This document shows, in pieces, positions 44,077-56,100 of a stretch of DNA of 64,000 nt (position 1 is the first letter of the stretch; every line of letters starts with the position of its first letter). This DNA is from Actinostola sp. cb2023. Its lineage: Eukaryota > Cnidaria > Anthozoa > Actiniaria > Actinostolidae. A program made the position numbers and the translations under genes. The notes beneath the pieces are model-generated. The model did no database searches. It had not been told where the DNA came from and saw only the letters and a program-made list of their open reading frames with translations. The stretch lies in NCBI GenBank assembly GCA_033675265.1, contig JAUJYZ010000948.1, forward strand, positions 239,501 to 303,500. The letters run 5' to 3'.

Positions 44077-44470
44077 TCAAAAAACCTACCAACGGAATAT
44101 AAAAGATGAATATGTAAGGAATGAATAAGCTGGCAATTCAAGCAAAAATAAATAGATTTGAAGGTGGCATTTTCCGTTTCTTCAAAGTCGATAGAACTGA
44201 AATTTCTGAAGAGATATAGGAGAGCGTAACATACGCTACGCACTAAAACCCTCAGAAATCCTTGGGAATTGTGTCAATCAAAAAACCTACCAACGGAATA
44301 TAAAAGACGAATATGTAAGGAATGAATAAGCTGGCAATTCAAGCAAAAATAAATAGATTTGAAGGTGGCATTTTCGTTTCTTCAAAGTCGATAGAACTGA
44401 AATTTCTGATGATAGGAGAGCGTGACATACGCTACGCACTGAAACCCTCAGAAACCTTGGGAATTGTGAA
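44077..44470. repeat. ~198-bp direct tandem duplication
   Basis: AAAAAACCTACCAACGGAAT at 44079 and at 44279 begin two copies that share the TAAGCTGGCAATTCAAGCAA and CATACGCTACGCACT blocks, with small indels. The 63-codon frame at 44322-44513 lies in the second copy and is broken in the first, so coding is unlikely. Confidence 0.85.
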
Positions 44471-45380
44471 TCAAACTATTCCAGTCTCTGTAATTGTGCG
44501 CATTTTGATATAAAATACATGTATATTAAACTTAATTAAGCGGTGGCAAAAGAAATCTAAAACTCTTTGTTTGGTAATTGTGAACATCAATTGGTGCTCT
44601 GTTCGCGGTCTTACATAGGCCGGCACACAAATAAATTATGGCTCGGAAAGGACGTTTTTTGAAGGCAATTTCCAATATTTACACGCACTGATCAATAAGT
44701 TAGTTCGAATTTGTGATACCTTTCCCTTTGAGGAAACATATGCAGCTTTTCCATCCTCTCTTATATTTTAGCTACCTGATTTACACATTGTCAAAGGAAA
44801 AATATGAATTCAGAAATGATAAACCAGTCACGTACGAATCTGCTTTATTTAGCGGTCATGTGAACAAATATCAATCGGGCCTCACGTCAGAGTAAACAAA
44901 GCATTAACAAAAAACGTTGTCCGCGTGATACTGGATCCCAACAGGACAAATGTTCAATGATGCAGGACATAAGTTTGATATGCTTCACAAACCTTGTCGA
45001 AGGAAGGTTATGTCGTCTTGTATTTGTATTTCTATGGATATATTTATGGCACAAAAACTATTGTCATTTCTATGATTCAGTTGGTGAAATCGATTTTACA
45101 AAGAAAGGTGTTCTACCGAGTCATGCATAATCACCCAAGGCTCCGTAAACAACATGGTTTCTTCACAAACCTTGTCTTGGTTTTACTAGTATGTCGTCTT
45201 GTTTTTTATTATTTTTCTCCGTACGCGTCAACGTCGAGCTAAAGCCGAAGGAGACATGAAGTCTGGCCAAGAAAGATTAGAAAGCACAAATCAATCAGGG
45301 AAAGCACCGGAGGTCAAGGGGCCAAAATATAAGTCTTTTCTCGTCTATGCTAAATTTAGATTGAAACAGGACGCTCTAGT
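44471..45380. other. Gene-poor stretch
   Basis: Two partly similar segments (CTTCACAAACCTTGTC near 44985 and 45160, each followed by TATGTCGTCTTGT) suggest an old duplication. Short frames at 44994-45242 and 45199-45441 have no domain that I recognise. Confidence 0.4.
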
Positions 45381-46478
45381 CAAGGGCGCTAGAACCGACG
45401 GTTTTTGTCGATATTTTCAGTCGGTTATTTGTAATTTGTAAACGGTAAATAAAGTACAAAACTTATCTCTGGTACGCGGTTCTATTCTCCAACTTATAAA
45501 CGCGCTCTTCTATGCTTTCCTAGATCGTTTTTGTTGATCGACTGATTAAGCCGGGTTGGGTTTTGCAAGGTATTCGGACCAGCGTTGGAGAGGGAGAGTG
45601 TGTGTGTTTTTATTTGAAGGGAGAGGATAGGGGTGATGTTGCCAAGGGGAGGAGGGGAATTTTGGTAGAGGGTGAATTGGGATGAACTGGGGGAGAGTGT
45701 ATAAACGTCTTGATCTTTGAATCACGCTGGGACTTCTACGCGCCTACCGCCCTACCTTTCAGTCGGCGAAAGTAAACGTGAAGATTAGAGTCCCAGTGGG
45801 CACTGGACAGAAAGCATATCCCACTCTCTAACTTTCCTTGGATTGTGAGCTCACATCTTCCTCATTATATATACCACTTTTGTAAAATGGCTTGCCTTTT
45901 ACGCCATTTCTAGTTGGTCTTTTACTTCGCACGCTATTTTTAGCGCGTCTTAACGTATTATCTCTTCACATACCATGCGCTATATACTATACACATTCCA
46001 ATCCATGTATCTGAATACCTTAGTTTCAAACGCGCTCACAGCATTTATGAAGTTTTATCCCTCTTGTTACAAATTCATATCATGTTTTATTCACTTCTAG
46101 TACACTGTTACAATGTATATAGCATAACGGGTACATTCTTTTCTTATCACATTCACTCGGGTTTATTTTCAATTCCTATAATAGCCCTATCCATTTCTCC
46201 TAATATGCCCATCAGTTTACACGTTCTTTACCTCTTTTCTATACAATTCCCTCCGCTTTTTTTTTTTTAATTTTTTATAATTCTACCGACGTATACGTCT
46301 ATATATTATGTGTCACTATCTTAAGGTCGTCGGTACGTCCTTCCATCAGCTAACATTTACGTTTGCGATCCCTATCGTCCACATACCCTTGCCCAAGAAT
46401 TCACAGTTTTACTGAATCACAGTAGCTTGAATCAATCCCCCACCACCCCCATTCCACCTTTTTTCCTTGAGATATATA

Positions 46479-46516
<38 letters not shown>

Positions 46517-46994
46517 TGGATCCCTCAGGATTAACCAGTTTATTAATCAAAAATCAACTCCTAGTACTTGTCACCCTATACATTTACATACTTTCCAGCT
46601 ATTTTCCGTCGGTTATTTCTTTCTCTCTACATTTCATCCCAACCAAAATATCTCCCCCAGTCCCCATATCCCAATGTCACCCTCTCCAAATAAACAACAT
46701 CACCCCTATCCTCGTGCCCCCCCCCCCATAAAACACACACATCTCCCTCTCCAACGCTGGTCCGAATATTTCAAATGACTGTACGCTATGAACGTACAAT
46801 CGCTGTACCGACCGTACCAGGCGAAGCCGTCGCTCCGGTTAGCGATTACTAGTCACAAATAAGTTAATCCAATAGGAATTAATAGAACCGGAATTCGTAC
46901 CAGAGATAAGTTAAGTTGTACTTTATTTACCGTTTACAAATTACAAATAACCGACTGAAAATATCGACAAAAACCGTCGGTTCTAGCGCCCTTG
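45381..46994. mobile_element. Fold-back element with ~350-bp arms
   Basis: CAAGGGCGCTAGAACCGACG at 45381 is inverted at 46974-46994. Pairing continues through ATTTACCGTTTACAAATTAC, CCAGCGTTGGAGAGGGAGA and GGATAGGGGTGATGTTG to about 45700 on the left and 46620 on the right. The centre holds AT-rich DNA and a C tract (46481-46516). Confidence 0.8.
46481..46516. repeat. Poly(C) tract
   Basis: Uninterrupted run of about 35 C; its length may be unreliable in assembly. Confidence 0.95.
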
Positions 46995-47296
46995 CTCTAG
47001 TAGCGTGAAGTATATACTGTAAAGTTCGCAGTACTGAAATTGCAAGGAAAGCATGTTCTATCGAGCTCGAGTCACGCAACGACGAGCAACCAAAAACTGT
47101 TTCATTGTACATATACAATACTTTATGATCATTCTAAACCATAGTGTTTTATCTTTATAATCTATCTCTGAAACATTGCAACACGTACAATCTACGTATT
47201 CTGCACGGTTTTCGCTCAATAAGCACATTACATCACTACCTTGCCTACATGTTTGATGCATTAGTCTACGGCGCGCGGGCTCTTGCTCGAGCTTTA
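46995..47296. other. Spacer between inverted-repeat elements
   Basis: No gene recognised. The minus-strand frames are short and without domains. Confidence 0.4.
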
Positions 47297-48075
47297 GGGA
47301 CCGGTCATTATTAATGTAGGGGGGTGGGGGGGGAGAATTTTTTTTCCGGATGATAAAGTTTGCCAAGGCCCCCCCCTTAACTCACGAAAATGGCGAGCAG
47401 CCCCCCCTCATAATACACATTTTAGTGATGACCCCCCCCCCCCCCCCCCTCCCCGTACCTAAATTAAAAGTGGACAACCTCTTCATATCGTCTTGACCAG
47501 TGTCATGCGCCCACTTCTGGATGTTACCCTTCTCAGCTTTCTAACGAAAAATCGATTTTTTTTGTTAGAAAGCTTAGAAGGGTCTGGGGACGAGAATGGT
47601 TTGGGGAGTAGGTGGCTCATTATATTCTAACTAGTAAAACAAGGGTGCTTTGCACTTGATTCATATGAGCTGATTGGAAACACTATGGAAAGACTGATAT
47701 AAGATTTGAAAGTATGCAGTATATGATGAAGCAAAATGTTAAAATATAAATCTAGATCTTTCCATAGTGTTTCCAATAATTCTATAATTAGGCCATGGAT
47801 CTGTTTAATTACTTTTACTCTGGTTTTATTATGCCAATGGCCTGTGTTATTCTCTTTTAGAATCAATTAATCATTCTAAATTATTATATACTTGTTTGTT
47901 CCTCTGAGTGGCTTTGTTCACATTAAGGGAAAACTCAATAACCCCCCCCCCCCCCCCCCCCCTTCTGATAGTTATTTTTATCATGACCCACCCCCTGTCC
48001 TATTTGAAAAATCACCTGACCCCCCTATGATTTCTCCCCCCCCCCCACCCCCCTACATTAATAATGACCGGTCCC
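47297..48075. mobile_element. MITE with GGGACCGGTC termini and TTA target duplication
   Basis: GGGACCGGTCATTATTAATG TAGGGGGG at the left is inverted at the right end, and TTA flanks both sides. G/C runs follow each terminus. The 3-bp TTA duplication is typical of PIF/Harbinger-driven elements. The inside holds smaller palindromes (47532-47580, GCTTTCTAACGAAAAATCGA; 47671-47777, ATTGGAAACACTATGGAAAG). Confidence 0.75.
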
Positions 48076-48301
48076 TTATTGCCATTGACAATATTTCATT
48101 GACAATGGATATATGGTCGAGAGCAAATCAGATTCAGTCGAGATTACCGATCGCAGCAACCACTGCTTGCTTTAAGAAGCCGACTTAACGCTACAAGAGC
48201 GTCTAGTTCCGTTTTATTAGAGGGTGAAAAAAGGAAAGAAACAAACACTTAATTATCACCTTGGTCGGGAACCGCAATATGGCAACTATGACATATTATT
48301 A

Positions 48302-48934
48302 GGTGCGGTTACACTAGGACTTTTACCCACGTGTAAATTGCCTTTACCCAGAGGGAAACGATTTTGGTGTGTAACCGGTCTTCCCAGAGTGAAATTCCCC
48401 ACGGTGTATTCCATGGATACATCAAAAAGAACAAAAGAACTTACCATGACAGTTCCCCGAGCAAAGTCGTATGGTTTATCACCCAGAGCGTCTGCACCAA
48501 TCACATAGCAGCGATTTCCAAACAAAGGAAATCACATGAGTGCTGTGAAGTCTTGGCTGATATAAAAGCGCTCCACGTGAACTTTAAAAATATAAATACA
48601 AAAGCCTGAAAGACTGGAGAAAGCGTAGCTGAAGTCGACGTCTCCGTTGTCTTCTTAGAAAAAAATATAGAATCGCAAAGTTTAATTGCGCTGGAGGTTG
48701 TAGAAGAAGAGTGAGAATGACCGATAACAAGCCAAACACTTCACGGTGCGTGGCGTCCATGTTTACAAAAAGTTTTCCGCAAATAAAAATAGGACGCCTC
48801 AGTGACTTCCCATTGGGTAATTATCAGTGTGTAACCGTAAACCCGACTGAAATCATGCAAAACCCAGATCAAACCCAGCCCAAGTCAATTCCACATGGGG
48901 ACCTCTAGGAACCGGCCTAGTGTAACCGCAACTA
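48302..48934. mobile_element. MITE with GCGGTTACACTAGG termini
   Basis: GGTGCGGTTACACTAGG at 48302 is inverted as CCTAGTGTAACCGCAAC ending at 48934. Inner GTGTGTAACCGGT and GTGTGTAACCGTA repeat the terminal motif. The 79-98-codon frames inside have no domains. Confidence 0.7.
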
Positions 48935-50178
48935 TTAAAGCGTGCACCGGCTCCAATAATATTCATGAAAGGTACAAGGTGACCTTGACATCAGTATCAT
49001 ACTGATCATGCCGTCTATGCTGGAGAGCCGGCGGCAAGAGGGTACCAAGCGGTCAGAGTGAAATCTCGCAGAGCTGAAACCACAGTGCCATGATAACAGA
49101 TGCACGTCAAGCAGTTCTTTTCATCTGCAACTCAAGCCACTGAAACCCATCCAATACCGGTGTTCGCACTGGGTCATTTCATTATTCAATTCGGTCAGTT
49201 TCAGTACATTAATAATTCAGCTTATTTTATTTTCCGAGTGATCACTCTAAAACTTACATGGTCAGCAATAACAATAGATGACGGCCACAATTCAAAATGG
49301 GACGATTTTCATGCGGCGAAGATGGCCGCGGCACTGACAGAAACAGCAAAGTTTCACACTGTGCATATAGAGCGATTTTATTTAACCCGTGGAACAAAAC
49401 TAATCAGTTAAGGTGTAATATAGTCAAATGAAAACAAAAGAACGCAATTATTGCACTAATAGTCACCCTCCGAGACACAAACGTGCGACCCAAAAGCATC
49501 ATGGGAGATACTGTATTTACCAAGTATTGGTCTGCCCAAATTCCCTGATATTTCGACAAACAATTCAGTCAAATCATTTTGAATGTCACTTGAATTTGCT
49601 CAACCATAATGCTCTTCTTTAGTGAAGAATATGGCTGCAAAGTGAAACTCCCATGGTCCTTCAGGGCCGCAAATTTCACAATGTAAACGCCAGAAAACCC
49701 CCCCTATTGCCGGATTCCCAAATAAGAGAGCCAGAGAAAAATTTGACACTTTATTATTTCCGTGATTTCTAGCAGCCTCTTTCTTTCAAGCAAAGAGCGA
49801 GAAAAGAATTGAAAACTAGTAACTGGAAAGATTTGAATCACATTTTTAAATAAATACCAATAAAGGCATATAATATAAATAAAACGAACGTCAAAAAGAT
49901 CTCAAAATCGTATGGATGTCTATGTACAGTAAATTAGCTATAAATATATCTTACAAAACTTGTTTTTGTTTGTTTGTGTTTTTGCTTTTATATACAATGT
50001 AAACATCCGAATTCTTGTTCTCTATTTTCAGTTTCCAAAGAAATTTGTACAACTTTTTTTTTCTCTCTCTCGCTCTTTCTCTCTCACTCGCAAAGGAACA
50101 GAGTGCTGGATTTGTCGATTGAAGATTTCAGGAATTCTGTCATCCTTTCGTCTTGAAATTGTAACTCCTACACGATGA
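48935..50178. other. Gene-free stretch and probable SLC24 3' UTR
   Basis: The right part (about 49700-50178) is likely the 3' UTR of the minus-strand exchanger gene, with AT-rich candidate poly(A) signals (TTTATT on plus) near 49751. The left part holds no feature that I can support. Confidence 0.4.
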
Positions 50179-53100
50179 TCACGATATCTAAATGAAAAAA
50201 CGCAGATCCGATAAGTCATTGTCATATCCCATAAAATACCATACCGGAAGTGAGAACGGGACTTTCTATGGCAGCGACTTACTTTGATACATTTTATGAT
50301 GTCGTACTGCAGAAGCAACGATGTCACGATGAACGCTGTGTAGAGCAAGAACATGGTAGCCCCTAACATCTTGGACAACTGCCATTTTGACAAGGCGATT
50401 GTTGTAACCACAGATATCAACATAAGGAAAAGCATAATAACGGAACAAAACAAGCCATTGCTGCTGACGGTGACAGCTCTGCCTAAATTAACTGCACTGT
50501 ACGCCATCCATGGAATAGGTAGTCTGCAATAGAAAAAATAATACAAATTAAAAGCTATTTGAGTTTTCTTTGTTTTTGCGCTTTCCCTGTTTTTCCTGTT
50601 CCCTGAAAAGGCGCGCGAAATTGGAAATTACATCATGTTGACCTTTGCATCCCATTGGCAGACCAATCAAAGTAAATCACAGGTACAAGTGCAGTAATAC
50701 GAGCAACAAAATCGTGCAACTTGTCGCGCAACACATTTTCGTGTTGCAGGTTGCAAAACATTGTTGCGCAATGAGGGTTTATCATGTAATTTCAAAACTC
50801 ATAGGACAAAAAATGATTATCATAGCTGGAAAGAGCTCGTTGAAATTAGTAAAATTGTGAAGTTTGGAAAAGATCGCTCCACAAATTACGAAGATATGAA
50901 TTTTCAAAAATCGAAATTTTATATGAAAACCTTTGGAAATTACTTGGAGGCAACTCTTGCCTCCAACAAAGGTGGAGCGATCTTTTCCAAACTTCACAAT
51001 TTTACTAATTTCAACGAGCTCTTTCCAGCTATGATAATCATTTTTTGTCCTATGAGTTTTGAAATTATGTGATAAACCCTCATTAGTAGAAGCTCTTTCT
51101 ACTTCATGCAACACCGAAAATTTAATTTGTTGCGCGACAAGTTGCGGAACAATGTTGCGCGACAAGTTGCACGATTTTGTTGCCCGTATTACTGCACCTT
51201 TATGCACAAAAAGTTTTTAGATAAATAAATGGTTCATTCAGATAAAAGTTCTTGCTTAGTTCTTGCTTACCCTACAGTAATGTCAAACATGTTGCTTCCA
51301 ATAGAACTAGATACGGCCATGTCACCAAAGCCTTTTCTAGCAACTAAAACACTTGTAATCAGATCAGGTATGCTTGTCCCTGCAGCTAGGAAGGTGAGGC
51401 CCATTACCTAGGTAAAACTAACTTAGATAAGAACTATAGTACCATCTATAACTATATACACATACCTTTGTCATCATCATCGTTATTACCATTTATCATA
51501 ACAATCATAACTATTTCCATCACTAGTGTCATCATCATCATTGCAATTCTTACCATGTAGTGTAACAATCTTCTTGCCATCATCACCATCAACAAGATCA
51601 TCATTGTGCTGATAAGCACTTTTTCCATCACTAGTACCATCATCATCATCATTATCATGCACACATCATTTCTGTTGTCAATAATATATTTTCATTACTT
51701 ACTGATGTAGGAATAAGAAAGGTGTCCCCAACTACAGTAGCCCACCAAACCATTAAATAGGAATAGAATCCAATCCATAGGATTGACATTGTAAAAGTCC
51801 ATGCATAAAACTTGGCTTTTTCCTGTTAATCAAAGTGATACATGCATAAAGTTAGCTAGATTACCTTCAAGTGTGTGCATTTTCAAGTACAACATAAAAG
51901 AGGTTTTCATATTTGTTGGCTACCATTAGTACTTACAGGTTTTCTGACATCAAACATGGTAAGATACATAGGGAACATTACAGGAGCCTTTATAACATAG
52001 ACTAGACGATCTTTCCATCGATCAGGCCAGCTGAGGTCAATGGGCTTAGTGTCTTCAATCTAATAGAAAAAATGAAAGAATGGCGAATAAGCTTCAATGA
52101 AAAACAGTGTAATGGCTAAACGTTATATTTTAAAGCTTTCATAACAATTTTATTGACATTTTCTAATTTTGCTTCCGGTTTTGGCATACCGAGTCCTGAT
52201 TGGCTGACTAAGTCACGTGATGACTGGTCAGCGAGCATAGCAAGCAAGAACGTACAAACAACGTTGTACTTTATATAATCAAGCGTTTTATTTGCGAATT
52301 ACTTTGTTTACACCGTATTAGAAGGCCCAGTAACGTAAGTTATATATTACATACTTTACTACTGTGTATTAGAGTTTCTAAGGTCTTCTTTGTTTATAGT
52401 TTGAACCGTGTTCTACCGCCTTTGGAACGTATTTGAAGCCACTTATACCAGTCAATAAACCAAGGTTACACACGAGTACAGTTATTGGGTCAAATAGAAT
52501 TATACCTATACCCTAGCGCCGAACCGTGCGTTACAGTTCAAAGTTATTGCTTGAAAAGGTTCAAGGTTAGTTGCTTGAAAACAAGTACAACAAGTTATCC
52601 ATCACTGTGAATATGGCCGATGGAAAAGAGAACATTGACGAACTCGCCCAACTCAAGACATGTCGTGCCTCAGCGATACAAATCTCATGGCTGTGAAAGA
52701 ACGAATGATTGAGTTCGAACAGGTGATGCAAGATTTTGCTACTGCCCACCATGAGTACGTAGGTCGCCTTACCGATGACACCGAACGTAAGGAAGCAGAG
52801 GAATATTGGCGTAAGGCTGTTATACCGGCTAATGAGCTCAACGATGTTGTAGGTGCCTGGATCGCTGAGTTGGAGGATAAAGACAATCCTGATCGGGATG
52901 ATGATGATGAAAATAATTATGATAAAGACAATCCTGATCGGGATGATGATGATGAAAATAATTATGATAAAGACAATGATCATGATGAAGATAATGAAAC
53001 GGAAAATGCCACAGATGGGAAGTTACAACAAGAACAATTACATCTTGAACAAACATTGCAACATAACGCCGCCCTTGAAGCTAAGGTGCAGGCTGTCAAA

Positions 53101-56100
53101 CACCAGAAAGCCCTTGAGTTAGAAACATTCAAGCTGGAGAACCAGGAGCTCGAAGAAAAACTAAGCCTAGAACAGCAAAGGATCAGGCTACAAATAGAAT
53201 TAGAGAGTCGACGCAAGCACATGAAAGAAGAAATGGAGAGAATGAAAGCTGAGTTAGCCCAATTAAAGATGACAACTGAGACAGAAGAGGATACACCTAC
53301 TGATGCGGCAGCGAAAGTTGCCAAAGTTGATCTGCGCTTCACCCACTCTACACCAAATGTATTAACACCGAAGCGAGATCTAATGCCACCCCCTCCAAAG
53401 TCTGCACAACCCAGTTTGGCTAACTTCACACCACAGTATGCACCACACTCTACTTTAGGAGACGTGCTTCAACAGATGCTAGATGACACCAGAGTGCACC
53501 AACAGTCACTTGTAGATAGCCTGCAAAGACCAAAGATTGAATTGATGTCGTTCGATGGAGATCCTTTGAAGTACTGGCCCTTTGTCAGGGCGTTTAGTAA
53601 TGCAGTTGATAGCAAGTCAGACGATGACGGTTCTAAATTGATCAGTCTAATTCAATACTGTACCGGTAAAGCAAGGAGCCTGTTGCAATGCTGTCTTGTG
53701 AAAGAACCTACTGAAGGGTATAAGCTTACTTGGGAACTCCTCAAGGAGCGCTTTGGAAACAATGACGTCATCTCACAAGCATGGATAGCAAAAATACTCG
53801 ATCGACCAAAGATTAAGGACACGCAAGGGTTGCAGAACTTTGCTGATGAGCTTCGAACATGCAGGGAAACCCTACTCACGATGGGTTACCTCAATGAGTT
53901 TGAGACCCGCAGAAGCCTCTGCCAGATAGTGGAGAAGTTGCCAGTTTATCTGCACTCGCGCTGGCTAAAGGTAAATCACACCATAAAGTTTAAGGATAAT
54001 CGTCATCCTACCCTTGCCGATGTCATTCGTTTAGTTACAGACGCCGCTCAACAAGCCTCCGACCCAGTCTTCGGAAAGACACTAGCACCTACTGTAAAAG
54101 AAACATCGACTAGGGAGGAGAGTAGGAGAGTACAAGAGTCCAAGCGAAAGAACACGGGCAGCCACGCTGTCCAGTCTGTGCCTCCAAGTACTCTCGCACC
54201 TGCTGCACGTCCAGTTATGCCTGTGCAGAGTGTAAATCGTCCTTACGCCACACCCAATGACCCTTGCATCAAGTGCGGAGGCACCCACTACTTGACACAG
54301 TGCAAGGACTTCAAGGCACTTCGGGTAAAGGAACGTCTATCCTTTATTCAGTCCAAGAGACTATGTGTTAACTGTTTTAAACCTGGCCACCTGAGCAAGG
54401 ACTGTCGGAGGCCATTTGTCTGTAACATCGATGGCTGTGGTCAAAGGCACAGCAAGTTTCTACACTTGCCAACCCGGCCAACTCAAGAAGCTGAAGTTAC
54501 ACGCCAACGAGATGTAGCAGTGCCGCCAACCTCTGGACCGACCAACAGTTCTGCGTCCAGTAACTTCGTTGCTGAGGAGAAGGAGAAGGTTGCACTCCCT
54601 ATTGTTGCTGTTCGTGTTAGAGGCAAAGGTCTTGGTAATTACGTGGATACCTATGCCCTAGTAGATCCTGGTGGCACAAGTGGATTTTTGTTCGGAAGAG
54701 CTTGCCCACCTCCTGGGGGTCCCCAAGAGGAACTATAACTGTAATCTGTCTACTATCCACGAAAGTAACACTCCTGTGAAGGCGGAGGTTGTCAACCTAC
54801 AAGTTTCCAACATAAATGGTGGTCCACAGTTTGACATGATGGGAGTAATGGTTCGTCCTTCATTAAATGTTGGTCTGGATAACTTGGCTACACCAACCGA
54901 CCTCAAGAAATGGCCTCACCTGAAAGATATTTACATGCCTAAATTGGATGCAAACGAAGTCCATCTGCTCATTGGACAAGACACTCCTGACCTTACATTC
55001 CCAGAGGAGACACGAAGGGGAAAGCCTGGCGAGCCGTACGCTTGTCTCACTGCCTTAGGATGGATCATGAATGGTCCCATAGGCCAGGATAAGCTAACTG
55101 TTGTACCTCTTCACACTCTGTAAACGTAAAACCAGAACTGAACATTGAACGTCAACTAGAAGCACTTTGGAAGTTGGAAGATGATCATCGAGATGACACC
55201 CTAGGCTTGTCCAGCAGTGACAGAAAGGCTTTGGACACTTGGAATGACTCAGTGAAGCTTGTTAACCATCACTACACGATGGACATACCGTTTAAAGATA
55301 GACCACCTAATCTGCCAGACAACCGTCCGTTGGCTGAACATCGTCTACGCCTTCTTGGGAACAGGCTTCAGAAGAACCCAGAGTTATCTGGAAGGTATAC
55401 TGCAAGCATGCACGAACTCCTCGACAGAGGGTATGCTGAAGCTGTCACGGATGAGAACCTGAAAGGCAGAGATGGCTACACCTGGTACTTGCCTCACCAT
55501 CCAGTGCTACATCCTAGAAAACCTGACAAGTGCAGACTCGTATATGATTGTGCTGCCAAATATAGAGGTGTGTCTTTGAACGACAAGGTCCATCAAGGCC
55601 CCGATCTGACAAATGGCCTAGTCGGTGTCCTGCTGCGTTTCAGACAAGAACCAATAGCTCTGATGGCGGACATAGAAGGGATGTTCCACCAGGTACGGGT
55701 AAGTGAAGGCGATCGTGATGCCCTTCGCTTCCTCTGGTGGAGAAATGACGACCCAAACGAGACACCGATGACATACCGTATGACAGCCCACCTCTTTGGT
55801 GGAGTGTGGTCGCCCAGTTGTGCGAATTTTGCCATAAAAAGATGTGCGAAGGACAACGCAGAAAACTTCGACCCAAATACAATATCCACTGTCATCAGGA
55901 ACTTTTATGTGGACGATTGCCTCAAGTCTGTTGCCTCCCCTGAGGAGGCAGTGAGACTAGTGCAAGAATTACGACAGTTGCTATCTAATGGCGGCTTCCA
56001 CCTGACTAAGTGGGTCAGCAACTCGAGAGAAGTGCTCCGTTCCGTACCAGAATGTGAGTGGGCTAAAGGAGTCAAGACACTTAACCTTGATCGAGAACTA

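Noticed and set aside
50782..51207. 141-codon minus-strand frame in the SLC24 intron
   Set aside because: Reads across the inverted arms of a fold-back element; the repeated protein segments mirror the arms.
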